Shown: positions 13,901 to 30,846, numbered from the stretch's first letter. The stretch is 64,000 bases of DNA from Setophaga petechia (GCA_024362935.1 JANCRA010000030.1:7050096-7114095); one strand, 5' to 3'. Translations and numbers: made by a program. Notes: a model not told the origin generated them from the letters alone.

Positions 13901-16900
13901 TGCCCTGCCCTGTTTGCTGTGGGACTGGAAAGCCACTGGAACTTTTTTTACAGGATGCCACTCCCAGGGCCTCTGGGTCTGATCCTGATCTGAGAGTTCA
14001 GTGGTCTGTGTGTTTTGGAGGGAGATAAGATTTTTTCTCCAGTTAAGCCTGTGTGTGTCACTCTGGGGAGGGTGGTGATGGACACAGAGTAAGATTCAGT
14101 GTGCATTTGAAATCTGTGGGCTCCTGGCAAAATGGGAGTGCCCTCTGTATTCAACTCCAAACCTGCCCCACACTGCATTCCAAGCACCACAGACTATGTG
14201 AGGCAGAGGATGAAGAAGGAGGAAGGGTGCGGGAGCTTCAGTGCCTTTTCTGCAGTGAGAGACAGGGTGGGGATTCATCCCTAACTCACTTTTTGTCCTC
14301 CCTGCCCTGTCAGGTGGAAGGTAACCCCAGCTGGGCCCTGCTCCTCCAGCTGTGGGCTGGGCTTGGCAGTGCAGCTGGTCACCTGTGTGCAGACCCTGCA
14401 TGGCCAGGAGGTCTTGCAGGAGGAACATTTGTGCCCTGTGGCAGAGAAGCCCCTCACCAGTGTCCCCTGTGTCATCCGCACGTGCTCTTACGAGTGGAGC
14501 TTCAGCGAGTGGTCAGAGGTACCTGCTCCCCTTCAGATGCAGAAATTTTCCAGCTCTTCCCTTCCCTGGAGGCTGCAGGGGAGAAGTAACAACTTTTGCC
14601 TTGTCTGTTGGCTTCCCACAGAAATGCTAAACTGTTTCCAGGGGTGTTTTCCATCCTTTCCACTGCCCTGTGTTTAGCAGCCGTAGGTTTGCTTCCCACC
14701 TTCCTCAGCTCAAGTTTTGGCTGCAGCCTAGAAATGGTTTTGGCATGTTTTCTCCTGGAATGTAGATATTTTGGGATTTTTTAGGAAGTGGTTCTGCAAT
14801 TTAAATATATAGTTTGGAAGGTCCCCTGGAAGGGGGGGGCATCTTATAGCTGATGGAACAAGAGCACTGACAGGGCAAATGGTAGAAGAGCATCAGTGAA
14901 CCCCCCCAGATCGTGCATGAGCTTATCAATGCATTTATTTCCAAAGACCACCTGGAATGCAGGGGTAAAAGCCTGTGGGTTTCTTCTTCTGCAGTGTTCA
15001 ACATCCTGTGGGAATGGCATTCAGACCAGGCAGGATTTCTGTCTCAGCTCTCTGACCCACAAGCCTGTGAACCCCCTTTTCTGCCGGCACTTCCCCAAGG
15101 CCATCGTGGTGCGTGGCTGCTCCGCAGGGCCCTGTCCTGAGCAGGGGAGGCCCCAGTCCCCTGGGGCACAGCTGCAGCCACTGACACCAGCCACACACCT
15201 GCCAACAGCTGCAGCTGTCCCAGAGCACAGACACAAGGACCTGGGTGTGCCTCTGTCTGCTGGGCCCCGGGAGCAGACAAAGCCCAGTGGAGGTGAGGAG
15301 GACACGGCCAAAAGGAGCTTCTTGTGTGCAGCTGGGCTGTGGGGATCCTACTGCCAGACAGGGACAGGAGCATGGGAGGGAATACATCTGGCTGGGAGGG
15401 AAAACCTGCTGTTCCAGCACGTCCATGTTACCTGAGCTAGGAACTATGACTTGCTTCCCTGTGCTTCCCAAAACTCTTCTGGCTTGGGAGCCTGTGGGAC
15501 AGCAGCTGAAGGCTTCAGGGAGTGTTTAGACAACACTCTCAGGCACATGGTGTGATTCCTGGGATAGTCCTGTGCAGGGCCAGGAGCTGGATTTTGATGA
15601 TCCTTTTGTGGGTCCCTTCCAACTCAGGATGTCCTGGGATTCTGTGACTCTTCCTGTGCTTTACCCAGAATATGTGACCTTACCTGTTCATTGTGCCACA
15701 AAGGGAATTGTTTTCCTGCAGTTCCTTCTGGGTGTGTTTCTCACCTGTCTCTGCTGTCCAGGTGTCTGTGGAAGCCTGTTTCTCAATGCCACTGGCATCA
15801 TCAACATGACAGGCGTGGACAGCAGGGACTGCACGGTGACCATCGGGCGTCCCCTGAGGGAGGAGATCTCAGTGACCATCCTGGAGAGCTCCCTCAACTG
15901 CACTGCAGGTACTGCCTGCAGCTCTGGGCTCCAGCCTGGCCCTTTGGCAAAGCTGCATCTCAAGCTGAACCTTTTCTGCTGCCTTGAGAAGCTCTGGCTG
16001 CCTCAGAGCCTCTGTAATCTCTGAAACCATTTTACTGAGTTTTTCTGTTCCACCAAGTTGGTGCCAGATGGAACAAAATGAAGATGCTGCTTGTCCTCCC
16101 CTCACACAGTGGTCTCTTACCTGTTTTGTTGGTAGATATGAGATGAAAGGAGCTTATGGGGTTAAAGAAGCTGCCTGTTATAAAACTAATGTACCCTCTA
16201 GCTGGAATCAGCAGTTAGATTAGTTAACTGGCCTGTTCTCATGACTGATTTTGATAAGATAGAAACAAGATGCAGAAATTACTTGATTCCAGACCTGTCT
16301 AAGAGAGACTTTGGCTTTTACTTGAAAGAAAAGTGTTTCTAGGCCCTGTGCTCATCCGTTCCAGGTGAGATCCTGCTGTTTTCTGGGCGAATGATGTGGC
16401 GGACAGGCTGCAGGAAGCTCCCTCTGTCACTGATAAATTCCAGAACCAACACACTGATTGTGAAACAGCGAGTTGTGCTGCCAGGAAATGGGGTCATTCT
16501 GCAGTACAACAGCAGAACTGCAACCAAAAAATATTACCAAGGTACTGTACTGAAAGCTTTGCTCTTGCTTCAGATTAAGGCCCACAGAGTTCCATGAATG
16601 GTGGTTGCCTATGGAAATCTATGAAAACCCTGCTTCATTTTAGCAGCTAACAATGCCCTTCTTGAGGAGTGTTGGATTCAGTATTAATTGTGGACTCCCC
16701 CTTTGTTTTAAAGCAACCCCCCCCAGGTATTTGCTGATGCTTGAAGGTCCCCAGCTGAAAATCCCTCTGTATTTAATTTAAATGATTTCTTCCTTGGAAG
16801 TGCTGGATACTTCTCTAAGCCATTTTCTCTTGTCCCTTTGCCCTGTCAGACTGTGACCAGCAGCTGTTTGGCCCCCAGGGTGAAATAGTGAATCCTGTGC

Positions 16901-17478
16901 AGTTTCCTGCTGAGGGGCAGGGGGTGGTGTGCCGGACTTTCATCACCGTGGCGCCGCGGCAGCGCATCTCCATCCGTGCCCTCAACGCTGACCTGGGCCC
17001 TGAGGGCAACCAGACTCACTTCAACTACATCCTGGTGAGGAGGCAGGAACCCCAGGGGGATGATTGGGATGGGAACAAACCCATCTCCATTACAGATTTC
17101 CACCCAGATGCACAGTTCAGTCACAAACCAGAGTCTCAGATGTCTGTTGTGTTCCCATCTCTGATGGCAATGAGAATTTCTGATATCTCCTGTGTTTCTT
17201 CTAACCTTTGTAGCATAGCTTTTCCCTGAATGCTCAATCTGCAAGTCTCTAGTATTTTTTAAGCACTTATTTCATGTCTAGCCTGCTGAGATAAAATGGT
17301 TTGGTTTTTCTTGCTGCAGGTCCGAGATGTCAGCACCATGAAGACAGTGGTGTTCCACGGGAAGCAGCAGTTCCTCTGGCAGTCAACAGGAAGCCAGGCT
17401 GAAATTGAATTCCATGAGAATGTTAAGGATCACAGAACCCATTTCTGGGCTGAGTATCATGCTATTGAACCTAAATAA
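147..17478 (+). CDS. ADAMTS13: ADAMTS13, von Willebrand factor-cleaving metalloprotease (5' partial)
   Basis: Secreted zinc protease that trims von Willebrand factor multimers in plasma. Twenty-eight coding exons: 147-213, 1021-1304, 1442-1583, 1923-2062, 2651-2734, 2812-2936, 3199-3345, 3684-3818, 4326-4476, 5095-5199, 5630-5781, 5885-5948, 6459-6585, 6927-7075, 8417-8537, 9134-9214, 9474-9655, 10072-10207, 11776-11905, 12505-12694, 12957-13050, 13356-13485, 14314-14518, 14995-15292, 15762-15908, 16365-16541, 16850-17034, 17320-17478. All have AG/GT borders, compatible phases and sum to 1369 codons including the TAA stop. The fourth exon could start at 1926 instead of 1923. Domain order: propeptide, metalloprotease, disintegrin-like, TSP1, Cys-rich, spacer, five more TSP1 repeats, two CUB domains; this order with CUBs is unique to ADAMTS13 in its family. 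Signal-peptide exon 1 lies upstream of the window. Human ADAMTS13 is 1427 aa with eight TSP1 repeats; here there are six and a longer propeptide. Confidence 0.97.
524..546. repeat. (TTA)n microsatellite
   Basis: Short trinucleotide run of TTA/ATT units in the first ADAMTS13 intron of the window. Confidence 0.8.
1940..1954 (+). other. ADAMTS13: Predicted furin cleavage site RLHKR in proADAMTS13
   Basis: The codons for R-L-H-K-R fit the R-X-(K/R)-R consensus. They lie at the propeptide/protease junction, where human ADAMTS13 has RQRQRR. Cleavage would leave AEAAVKH as the mature N terminus. Confidence 0.85.
1955..4330 (+). CDS. ADAMTS13: ADAMTS13 metalloprotease domain exons
   Basis: Exons 1923-2062, 2651-2734, 2812-2936, 3199-3345 and 3684-3818 encode the catalytic domain. 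Joining 3199-3345 to 3684-3818 gives the zinc motif HEIGHSLGIAHD (three His ligands and the catalytic Glu), split by an intron within the Ser codon. The Met-turn is YIMG, downstream in the 3684-3818 exon. Further recognisable stretches are [34 protein letters not shown] and [15 protein letters not shown], all very close to human. N-glycosylation sequons NIT are present twice in the 2812-2936 exon. The 84-nt exon at 2651-2734 has no ATG-started reading frame of its own and was found only from splice sites and homology. Confidence 0.96.
4326..5199 (+). CDS. ADAMTS13: ADAMTS13 disintegrin-like domain exons
   Basis: Exons 4326-4476 and 5095-5199 encode the Cys-rich disintegrin-like domain: [16 protein letters not shown] and CTFADTNV, then DICKVLSC and [17 protein letters not shown]. 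The domain carries a VWF-binding exosite in human. The donor of the first exon is placed at 4477 (gtaggt) because only this keeps frame with the next exon; an overlapping GT at 4481 (gtagaa) does not. Confidence 0.94.
5630..5948 (+). CDS. ADAMTS13: ADAMTS13 first TSP1 repeat exons
   Basis: Exons 5630-5781 and 5885-5948. The repeat contains [19 protein letters not shown], so it keeps a W-x-x-W C-mannosylation motif and the CSxSCG O-fucosylation motif, and it ends in [10 protein letters not shown] at the junction with the next exon. The 5630 exon also carries WCSKGQC, the end of the disintegrin-like region. This is the invariant TSP1 between disintegrin-like and Cys-rich domains in ADAMTS proteins. 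Confidence 0.95.
6459..8537 (+). CDS. ADAMTS13: ADAMTS13 cysteine-rich domain exons
   Basis: Exons 6459-6585, 6927-7075 and 8417-8537. The middle exon encodes [12 protein letters not shown] and [12 protein letters not shown], keeping the RGD tripeptide also present in human (RGDS there, RGDN here). The last exon encodes [10 protein letters not shown] and [11 protein letters not shown], a signature of the ADAMTS Cys-rich/spacer junction. The 6.6-6.9 kb intron and the 8.5-9.1 kb intron each hold a CR1 fragment. Confidence 0.95.
6697..6856 (-). mobile_element. CR1 LINE 3'-end fragment
   Basis: About 160 bp in an ADAMTS13 intron. Contains the typical avian CR1 stretches, on the minus strand, for the lightly diverged phrase around CAACCTGG/CCCATCCAACC/CCAGGGATGGG and GGGAGGGACCTTAAA. 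5'-truncated, as is usual for CR1. No coding potential. Confidence 0.85.
8764..8880 (-). mobile_element. CR1 LINE fragment
   Basis: Intronic fragment starting ATCACAGAATCATAAATATCCCAAG-like on the plus strand, then a match to the 'lightly packed' CR1 phrase ATCATTGGGTCCAGCTCCTGG and CCCACCATGTCCTGAGAG. It belongs to a different CR1 subfamily from the 6.7 kb copy. Lies within the intron between the Cys-rich and spacer exons. Confidence 0.75.
9134..10160 (+). CDS. ADAMTS13: ADAMTS13 spacer domain exons
   Basis: Exons 9134-9214, 9474-9655 and the first part of 10072-10207. The spacer includes [34 protein letters not shown] and [11 protein letters not shown]. The last matches the human stretch with R660, Y661 and Y665, exosite-3 residues that bind the VWF A2 domain and form the main autoantibody epitope in acquired TTP. 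All three positions are conserved here. The spacer has no cysteines in the part I can read, as expected. Confidence 0.95.
10161..15292 (+). CDS. ADAMTS13: ADAMTS13 distal TSP1 repeats (five) and linker
   Basis: Exons 10072-10207 (3' part), 11776-11905, 12505-12694, 12957-13050, 13356-13485, 14314-14518 and 14995-15292. Five repeats are marked by [40 protein letters not shown] and [10 protein letters not shown]. By flanking sequence they correspond to human TSP1-2, -4, -5, -7 and -8; counterparts of human TSP1-3 and TSP1-6 are absent from the joined reading frame. The DECSAVCG repeat lacks the Ser/Thr before the second Cys, so it should not be O-fucosylated; its human counterpart is also degenerate. 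The 14995-15292 exon continues into a Pro/Ala/Gln-rich linker of about 50 residues before the first CUB domain. Confidence 0.92.
11984..12002. repeat. Poly-A run
   Basis: Homopolymer of about 15 A in the intron between ADAMTS13 exons 11776-11905 and 12505-12694. Confidence 0.7.
15562..15650 (+). mobile_element. CR1 LINE 3'-end fragment
   Basis: About 90 bp in an ADAMTS13 intron carrying GATGATCCTTTTGTGGGTCCC, then TTCCAACTCAGGATGTCCTGGGATTCTGTGA-like sequence, the 3' end of avian CR1 in plus orientation. Confidence 0.75.
15762..17478 (+). CDS. ADAMTS13: ADAMTS13 CUB1 and CUB2 exons
   Basis: CUB1: exons 15762-15908 and 16365-16541 ([22 protein letters not shown] when read across; then [16 protein letters not shown]). 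CUB2: exons 16850-17034 and 17320-17478 ([32 protein letters not shown]). The two CUB domains at the C terminus identify ADAMTS13 among ADAMTS proteins. In human they regulate activity by folding back on the spacer. The protein ends HAIEPK, shorter than the human tail. The TAA stop (17476-17478) overlaps an AATAAA hexamer at 17474-17479. Confidence 0.94.
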
Positions 17479-18516
17479 AAGCACTGCCCTGAAAAAAGCC
17501 CAGTTGGTCATTGCTGCCTGCTCACAGCACACATTTAATCTTCTTGCTTCCTCATCTGTTGAGTAGAACAACATCTGCTGACTCCTTTGGGGTCTCAGTC
17601 TTGATAAAGATCATACAAAGCACATGTAACCCCCAAATATTTAGCAAATCTTCCTCATATGGATTTTCTGTCTGATTTGGTTGGCATTAATGCACTTTAC
17701 ATGTCTGCAGGAGGTGACTTGGGCACTGAAGTGTGTCAGGGTCCTGCCTCTGTAATGTGGTGGGACCTTTTAGGAGAGTAATTTCATTTTTTTGTGTTCT
17801 AGTACAAACCTCTGTACAGCACAAGTAATGTCTTAGCCATTAAATTCACTCTCTTGCAGTGTAAATGCCCCTCAAAACTGAGGCACAGTGAAGTTCTGGA
17901 ATGGAATAAAGAAAGCAGAACTGTTTATGAGGATAAACTGCCAGCACAAGGAGATGTGTGGGGTGGGCAGTGCCACCCTAGGACAGGTCACTCAAAGCTT
18001 AAATGTTTTCAGAAGTTGGCTGAACTGAGGCACTGCTGGGCAAGCCCTGGTGACAGCTGGCTTTATGTAGGAGGACTAAATGACATCCTGAGGTCCCTCC
18101 CCAGCCACCCTTTCTGTGGTTTTGCTGTTGGATATCTGACAGTGATACCACCACTTCTTTTCTGTGAGAAAATAAAAGAATTAATGCCAGGTTTGATGCC
18201 AGGTCTGACTTACTCAGATAAGAACAGTAGCTGTGCTATCAATCTGTATCTTCATTTGACAAGAGCTGTGGTTGAGGCTGCATGGACAAGCTGTGGCAGG
18301 AAGAGGGATTTTAGAGCAGTGGCAAATATACAAGTTTCATTTAAATGAATTTTTTTAGGTTACTTCTTTTTTTTTAGTATCTTGAACATTGGGCTGTGCT
18401 TTGGTCCAAATCTGTCATCCTCCTCAAAATCACAATATACTGCTTAAAGTGTCTTTTCTGCACCTGGAGCCTGGCTGGACACATCTGCACTTGCTCTTCA
18501 TGCTGGATGCAATAAA
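17474..18516 (+). terminator. ADAMTS13: Candidate ADAMTS13 polyadenylation signals
   Basis: AATAAA occurs at 17474-17479 (overlapping the stop codon), 17905-17910, 18171-18176 and 18511-18516. Which is used cannot be told from sequence. The stop-overlapping signal would give a 3' UTR of only some 20 nt. Confidence 0.4.
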
Positions 18517-19636
18517 TGGTTCTGCCTGGGCAGTTTTAACCCTGCTCCTGCTTTCTCTCAGTTGGATTCTCTGACATCCTTCTACAACCACAAATACTCT
18601 TCTTAATTAATAGCTGTTTTTTTGCTGGTTAAACCTGGAGTTTTTTGCTTGCCAGCCTCCAGATTTACGTTCCATTCCTGGAGGAGCCAGAAAATAGATT
18701 CCTGAAGTGAGATCCTCGAGGAGCTGGATACATCAGCTATCCCTCTGCAGTGCGTGGGTGATGCAGGCCCTGGGCCTTCATTTCCTGTCTGACAGGAGAT
18801 GGTAATGAAAAGACATCCTTTCCTTAATCCCTTTTTTGTAACCTTTTAGCAGATGGGATCTGTCTTCCCACTCTGCTCTGGATCCCAAGTCTCACTGCTA
18901 TTTGTTGTTCCAGATCGCCTGTGCAGAGCTGGGCTCTGCTTGTGTTCCACGTTCAGTGCACAAAATGCAGCTGTTGCCCTCCTCACTTAGGAGAGTTCAG
19001 GGTGTTCCTCTGTCCCATTTGGACACCACCAGGTTGCCAGCTGGGGCATCTACTTGCAAAGTGTTACTTCTGCTCCCATTTTTAGGGAGAAAACCTAATT
19101 CCAGTCAGATAAGAGGAGTGCAACCCCCTTATCTGGAGAGCAGAATTTTGCAACAGCGTTGAGTTCCCGTCAGCGGGAAGTATTCTTGTTTTCCTTTCTG
19201 GAAAACAGAGCATTCCTGTTTCCCTTTCAGGAACACCAAACACTGGCTTGCCTGGATAACAACACCCAACTGTTCCCGGGGGCACCCAGAGCTGGTGCGA
19301 GGTGCTGTCTGTGCCTGTGCTGATGAATATGAGCAGCAGAGCTCTGCCCACAGCCTTTTAATGCGAGTGACATCAAAGGCAAAGCCCTGCCTGCTGCCGG
19401 GGGGGACCCACAATGCAGCTCGAGCCGGCCGTGGAGCAGCTCCAGGCCCGCTGGCATCACCGCTCTGCAGCCAGCCACCCTCCATTGTCAGCCCTGGGGG
19501 GCCAGCCCTGCATGGGGACACGGGCTCGGGCTCAGGCCTGCCTTTAGGGGCTGTCCCCGGGGCTGGCGGCAGGAGGGGGTGACACCTGGGGGCTCAGGTG
19601 GGCAGCAGGGCGCTGAGCCCCCGGCAGCGGGGAGAG
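17520..19636. other. ADAMTS13-CACFD1 intergenic region
   Basis: About 2.1 kb between the ADAMTS13 stop and the CACFD1 start. The first 1 kb is AT-rich with several AATAAA hexamers (likely ADAMTS13 3' UTR or flank). The last 300 bp (19,330-19,636) turns GC-rich and CpG-bearing and is the presumed CACFD1 promoter and 5' UTR. No TATA box or coding exon was recognised. Confidence 0.5.
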
Positions 19637-25956
<6,320 letters not shown>

Positions 25957-28900
25957 AGGACACAAGCTCTGGGTGGCATCTCCTGGACATGGTGAAGATG
26001 TGGAAGTCTCCTCTGCCCTTCCCTCTGTCCTCTCCACTCCCTGCTACACCACGATTTCCCTGGACACTGCAGCAAGTGGAAATCTCAGGGGCTGGGGCAG
26101 GCTGTGCCCTCTCCTCACACCAGCAGCCAGACCTCAGCACGTTGCTCCTTCTCTCTTCAATGCTCAACACAAACATTGCCCCTATTTTTTAATATTTTCT
26201 TTTCTTTTCGCTGCAGAGGTGCTGGCTCTCTGAGTGCTGCTTTCACAACCTTTTATTTTATTTTTTTTTGACTGCCCTCTGGATGGGTGAGGAGGGACAG
26301 AGGACTTGCCAGTGCAGGTTCCATGTGTTTAGGAACACTCTCTGGAGTGGCCCTTCCCAGGTACAACACCTAAAACCCCCTGGTGCTTAACCTTGGTCTT
26401 CTTCCACTGTTTTAATTATGGGACCAAGCACTGGAGGCATCGGTGCACGGGAGAGCATTTCCAGGAAAAATCCATCTAAAGATAAAATCCATCTCTTCAA
26501 GGGAGCTGCCAGAGCTGCTGGGCAGGTCCTGGGACCTCCAAAGCACAGTCCCTGCTTCCTCTGGATACAGCTACAGTCAGTGACTGCCATTTACTTGAAT
26601 TATGAAAACTAATTACTTTGTCTTAATAAGGGCACTTTCCTTAAGCTTCACTCTTTTATTGGGGCAGAAGGGAAACAATATTTGCTGTACTTCAGCTGAA
26701 AGGGATGTTGTTTCTTGAGCCAAGTGGGATTTTTTGCTGATGTGAGGGTCACTGATGAGCAGGAGCATTCCTGCCTTGTGAGCCTGGGACTCTGCATCCC
26801 TCTTTGAAGGGACCTGCTCTGCTTGCCTGGTCTTTGGGATTGTGGTTTTTGCATCAATCCTGAGCTGGTTTTGTATGGGAAGGTGTCACAACTTCCCTTT
26901 GCAAACAGAGAGGAGGCTGCAGCATTTCAGTGTGGACAGCTGGGATGCTTTACTTTTCTATTCCAGGCTCTTTCTGTGGTTTTCACATTGTATTTTCTGT
27001 TTGCTTTGTACCATGCAGTACAAAACTGCTCACTAAGTCCAGATCCCCCTCTTCTCATCCCAGTTTGTCCTGGGGATTTTAATTTAATTGATTTTTATAT
27101 GGTTGCTTTTTGTTTTGATTAGGAAAAAGGGGAATAATTTATTTCTAGGTATTTAAGTACTTTAATGGGACTCATTTTCTCTGGATATAGGAGAAAGGAG
27201 TGTTCTGTTTCCTGTTCTTCACAGGGCTGCCTCATTTCACCAGGGGTCTCTGAACCCAGGGACAGCCCTGGCTGCTGCAAAATCCAATTTCAGCCTTCAG
27301 AGTGTTTCTCAGACTCTTCAAAAAAAGTGTGTTGTCCTTTGACGCTTTTATCTTGTTCTGGGCCACAAGCTTGACAAACTGTTTTCCCCCTCTTCTGGGA
27401 GAGAGAAGGGAGGAAAACTGGGCTGTGATTGCTGGACTGGGACAGCCACCAGCACTGTGTGTCCCTCTTTGAATCCTTGGGTACAGGGGGCTTGTGCTGT
27501 GCTCTGAGAAATGCTGCTGGAGGCTCAGTGCTGTCTGTCTGTCAGAGGGGTTTGTCCATGCTGAAAACTCTTCTCAAACCCTGCCCTTCCTCAAGCTGCT
27601 GGCTCCTGTGAGCTGCTGCTTCTTCCCTGGAGCTCAGGAGCTGTGAGGATTCCCATCAGCCAGGATTTCCTGGATGTGGGCACCCTTTTTGTGCAAAGCC
27701 CCTTTCCCCCCACCTTTGAACTGGGATTGCTCCAACACCCTTGTCTGGGGTGCAGAGCAGGCACCACCAGCCTGGGTTTTTTCCATAAAGGAAGCTTTTT
27801 TCCCTCAGTGCTGTGGTGGTTTGGAGCTCCCAGCCCTTGGCTGATCCCTGGTGCTGGATGCAATGCAGGGGCCATGCAGGAGGACTCCAGAGGGAAAAAC
27901 CTCTGGGTGCTGCAAGGGCAGAGTCCTGCCTCAGGAGTGGGCACAGGCTTTGATTTCAGGGGGGAGTGGGGAGTTCTGTAGTGTTTAGTAGAGGAATGTT
28001 GCAGACTGATGCATGTCAATGGTAGTGACAGCTTTGCTCTGTGAGTAGTTCTGCAGTAGCTTTAGTGTCAGGAGGCCAAAGGCAAAGCAGAGCTCAAGGG
28101 CTGAGACTTCCAGGGTGCTGTGAGGGAGCACAGAGCTGGTGGGACCCTCATCTGCCACTCCTCCTGCCATGGTCCTGGGGCTGGGGCAGGTGGGTGCTGC
28201 TCTGGGGCACCTGCAGGGCCCTCTCTGCTCCTTGGCACCGGGGCAGAAGCCCCAGCAGTGCTGTCACAGTGTTCTGTGGCAGCAGGGTCTGACCCTGGGG
28301 CTGTGGCAAGGGAGAAATCTGCATCAATCTGCCACCATGAGAGGGTGTCAAAGCTCAGCCCCAAGCTGAAAATGGACCTCAGGGAATCCCCTGACAGAGC
28401 TGAGCTGGAGCCTTTGGCCACAGTGCTTGAAGTGTCTGTGCTGCCACCACTGGAGGCGTCTCAGATCTGTGCTCCAAGGGTGGTGGCTCCTACAGGGGCC
28501 TGTCTGGAGTGGGAACCCTTGGGAATTTTGGCTGTCTGCTGCAGCAGAAACCAAGCCAGATGCTGCCAGACAGGCTTGGTGACAGCATCCTGGCTTGTAA
28601 GAGCTGTAGTGACATCAGTGGATGGTCTCACCCCCATGTGGGCCTGTTTGGTGGAGACAGGAAGGAGCTTTAGAGTAGAGTAGCATCCCAATAGTTAATG
28701 CCAGTGCATGGTGGTTGTTAGTTGTGTTTAGAGGCACCCTCGGGGTGCTTGGAGCTGTGTGAGGACAAATGAAGTTCAAACCCTGCTCTGGAGGTTTCAC
28801 AGGCTCAACCCAACCTCTGCTGAGGGCATCCAGGTGGGATGGCTGATCCAGAGGGGCTCTGTGGAGCAGGGTCTGCTCTCCAGGCCTTGGAAAGGAGATG

Positions 28901-30327
28901 ATGTGAGGGCTCAGGGGGGTGACACGCTGAGGACAGCGAGCTGGAAGGACCCCTGGGGAGCAGTGGCCTGCCACACACCAGTCACCAGGGCAGGTTTGTG
29001 CACTGTGCCACTCTTCCATGCCTCTGCCACTCGTGTGTGGCAGCTCTGTGTCCCCTGGGGCTGCCCATGGGGCGTGAAGAGCAGGGCAGAGCTCGCTGCT
29101 CTGTAACACCCATTGATTCTCTGTGTGTGCAGTGATTAAAAACACCATTCTACCTCTGGAAAGAGCCACTGTGATTTCTCACACTCCAAATGTTGTAGCA
29201 AGAGCCCTGGGACTCGCTGTGCTGGAGGAAGGAGGTCACTCAGCAAATGGTCCTCCAGTGAGGTTCTCTCAGGATCTGGAGTCCAACCTCATTTCCTAGT
29301 GGGGCATTTCCTCCTTAGGCTGAGCCCTGGGAAGCTCAATTCATCTCTGTCATTTTTTTCCTCAGGAAAAAACATCCACTGTCTTCAGGGAAGGGTTTCA
29401 CTGAAGTGAAGATATCAAGAGCTGGTCCATAGCCATGTGAGAAAGAGAATGCTTGAGCACAGGGCTGCCAGAAATCCTGATCTTCAGAAAGTCAGTGGAA
29501 ACCAGAGGCTCTTGAGACCTCTTGTAGTCAGGCCATGCTTAGAAAAAGTTGTGTTCCAGCCAGGGCTGAACATCTTTCTGGAAAAAGGTCTCAGCAGCAA
29601 AGGGTAGGTTTAATACTGAATGTTTTCTGTGTTTTTTATTTTGGCCCACCACTCTCCCTCTGTCCTAGGCTGTTTTAAATTAATGCTGTGATAAAGCACA
29701 TCTTCTCTTAGGTGATTTCTCATCTCCTGCTGCAGGAGATCAGAATGGCAGCTGGCACATCTGGAGGGCTGGCTCAAACACGCTGTTTTACCCCCAGCTT
29801 CCTCAGGACAGCAAGCTGAATGTCCCAGGAATAGCCCTCAGGGTGCCAAGTGAATTTCAGAAGCTTGGACAAATGCTTGGGCACATCCTGTCCCAGCTCA
29901 GCCTTCGTGCCTCTGCCCTTTTGGGAGGAGTCAGGCTGGACTGAGCAAGGCCATTTGTTCCTCACAGCCATAACCACCTCCTGCAGCTGTGTTTTACCTC
30001 GGGTTAACTTTAAAAAATAATTATAAAAGGTTCTTAATCTTGCAGGACACACAGGAAAAGGGTAAGACTGATTTGTACTAACTATGCAGTTGAAATCTCA
30101 AAGTTATGGAGGTGGAGGCACATCCACTTCCCTCTTTGTGTGGTGGGAAGGACCCACCCCAGCACAAAGTGTTGTCAGTACTCACTGTGTCTTTCCCACA
30201 GGGAATCACTTGCACTACAGCTGGATGTTTGTCTGTTCCCATTCTTTTGTCCCGGGTTTTCTTTGTGAACTGTATTTGGTCTTATTCATTAGGCTTCTAG
30301 TGTAATGTGTGTTTTTAGAGCAATAAA
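25957..30327 (+). other. CACFD1: CACFD1 3' UTR and downstream region
   Basis: No coding exon was recognised between the CACFD1 stop and the SLC2A6 stop. Candidate poly(A) signals are ATTAAA at 29135-29140 and AATAAA at 30322-30327. The latter follows a T-rich, UTR-like tract and would give a 3' UTR of about 4.4 kb. The extent of the transcript is uncertain. Confidence 0.4.
30322..30327 (+). terminator. CACFD1: Candidate CACFD1 distal poly(A) signal
   Basis: AATAAA on the plus strand followed by T-rich sequence. It lies about 180 bp from the opposing SLC2A6 signal. Confidence 0.4.
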
Positions 30328-30505
30328 ACGTGGCAGCTTTTTATACAAATATTCTGGCTCTGCCTCTTTCACAGTCCTTGAGTGCCTGAGACTGCTCTGG
30401 GGAGATGTAGGCTGCTGCTCCCCTTGCCCCAGTCCTGCTCTGCCTCTCCCATCCCTCCCTTCTCTGCAAATCAAGGCCATGTCTTGCAGTTGGAGGCAAA
30501 ACTGT

Positions 30506-30511
30506 TTTATT
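30506..30511 (-). terminator. SLC2A6: Candidate SLC2A6 poly(A) signal
   Basis: Minus-strand AATAAA (plus TTTATT), 336 bp downstream of the SLC2A6 stop codon. It is the first canonical signal met after the stop. Confidence 0.55.
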
Positions 30512-30846
30512 CTTGCAGTTACATGATGAGCTTTTGCCAGAGCAGCTCCAGCTGTAAACTCAGCTCCAGCCAAGCCCTCAGACGCTCAGGCTGCTGAGCA
30601 AAAGGCAACCACAGTCTCCTGCCCACACTGTTATTCTTCCAGGACACCTTCATCTCCAGCCTGGCCCTGCTGGTGACCTGCTCCCATCCCAAGGGTTGAC
30701 AGGAGGAGAAGGGAAAGTTCCAGCTGGCAACTTCTACAGCCAGAGCAAGGTGATCATTGCTGCCCCTTCCTCTCCCACAGGGAGCTCCAGCCTCCACTTC
30801 CAGCAGCACAAATTTGCTTTGCCCTCAGCCTGGGCAAGGGCAGCTC

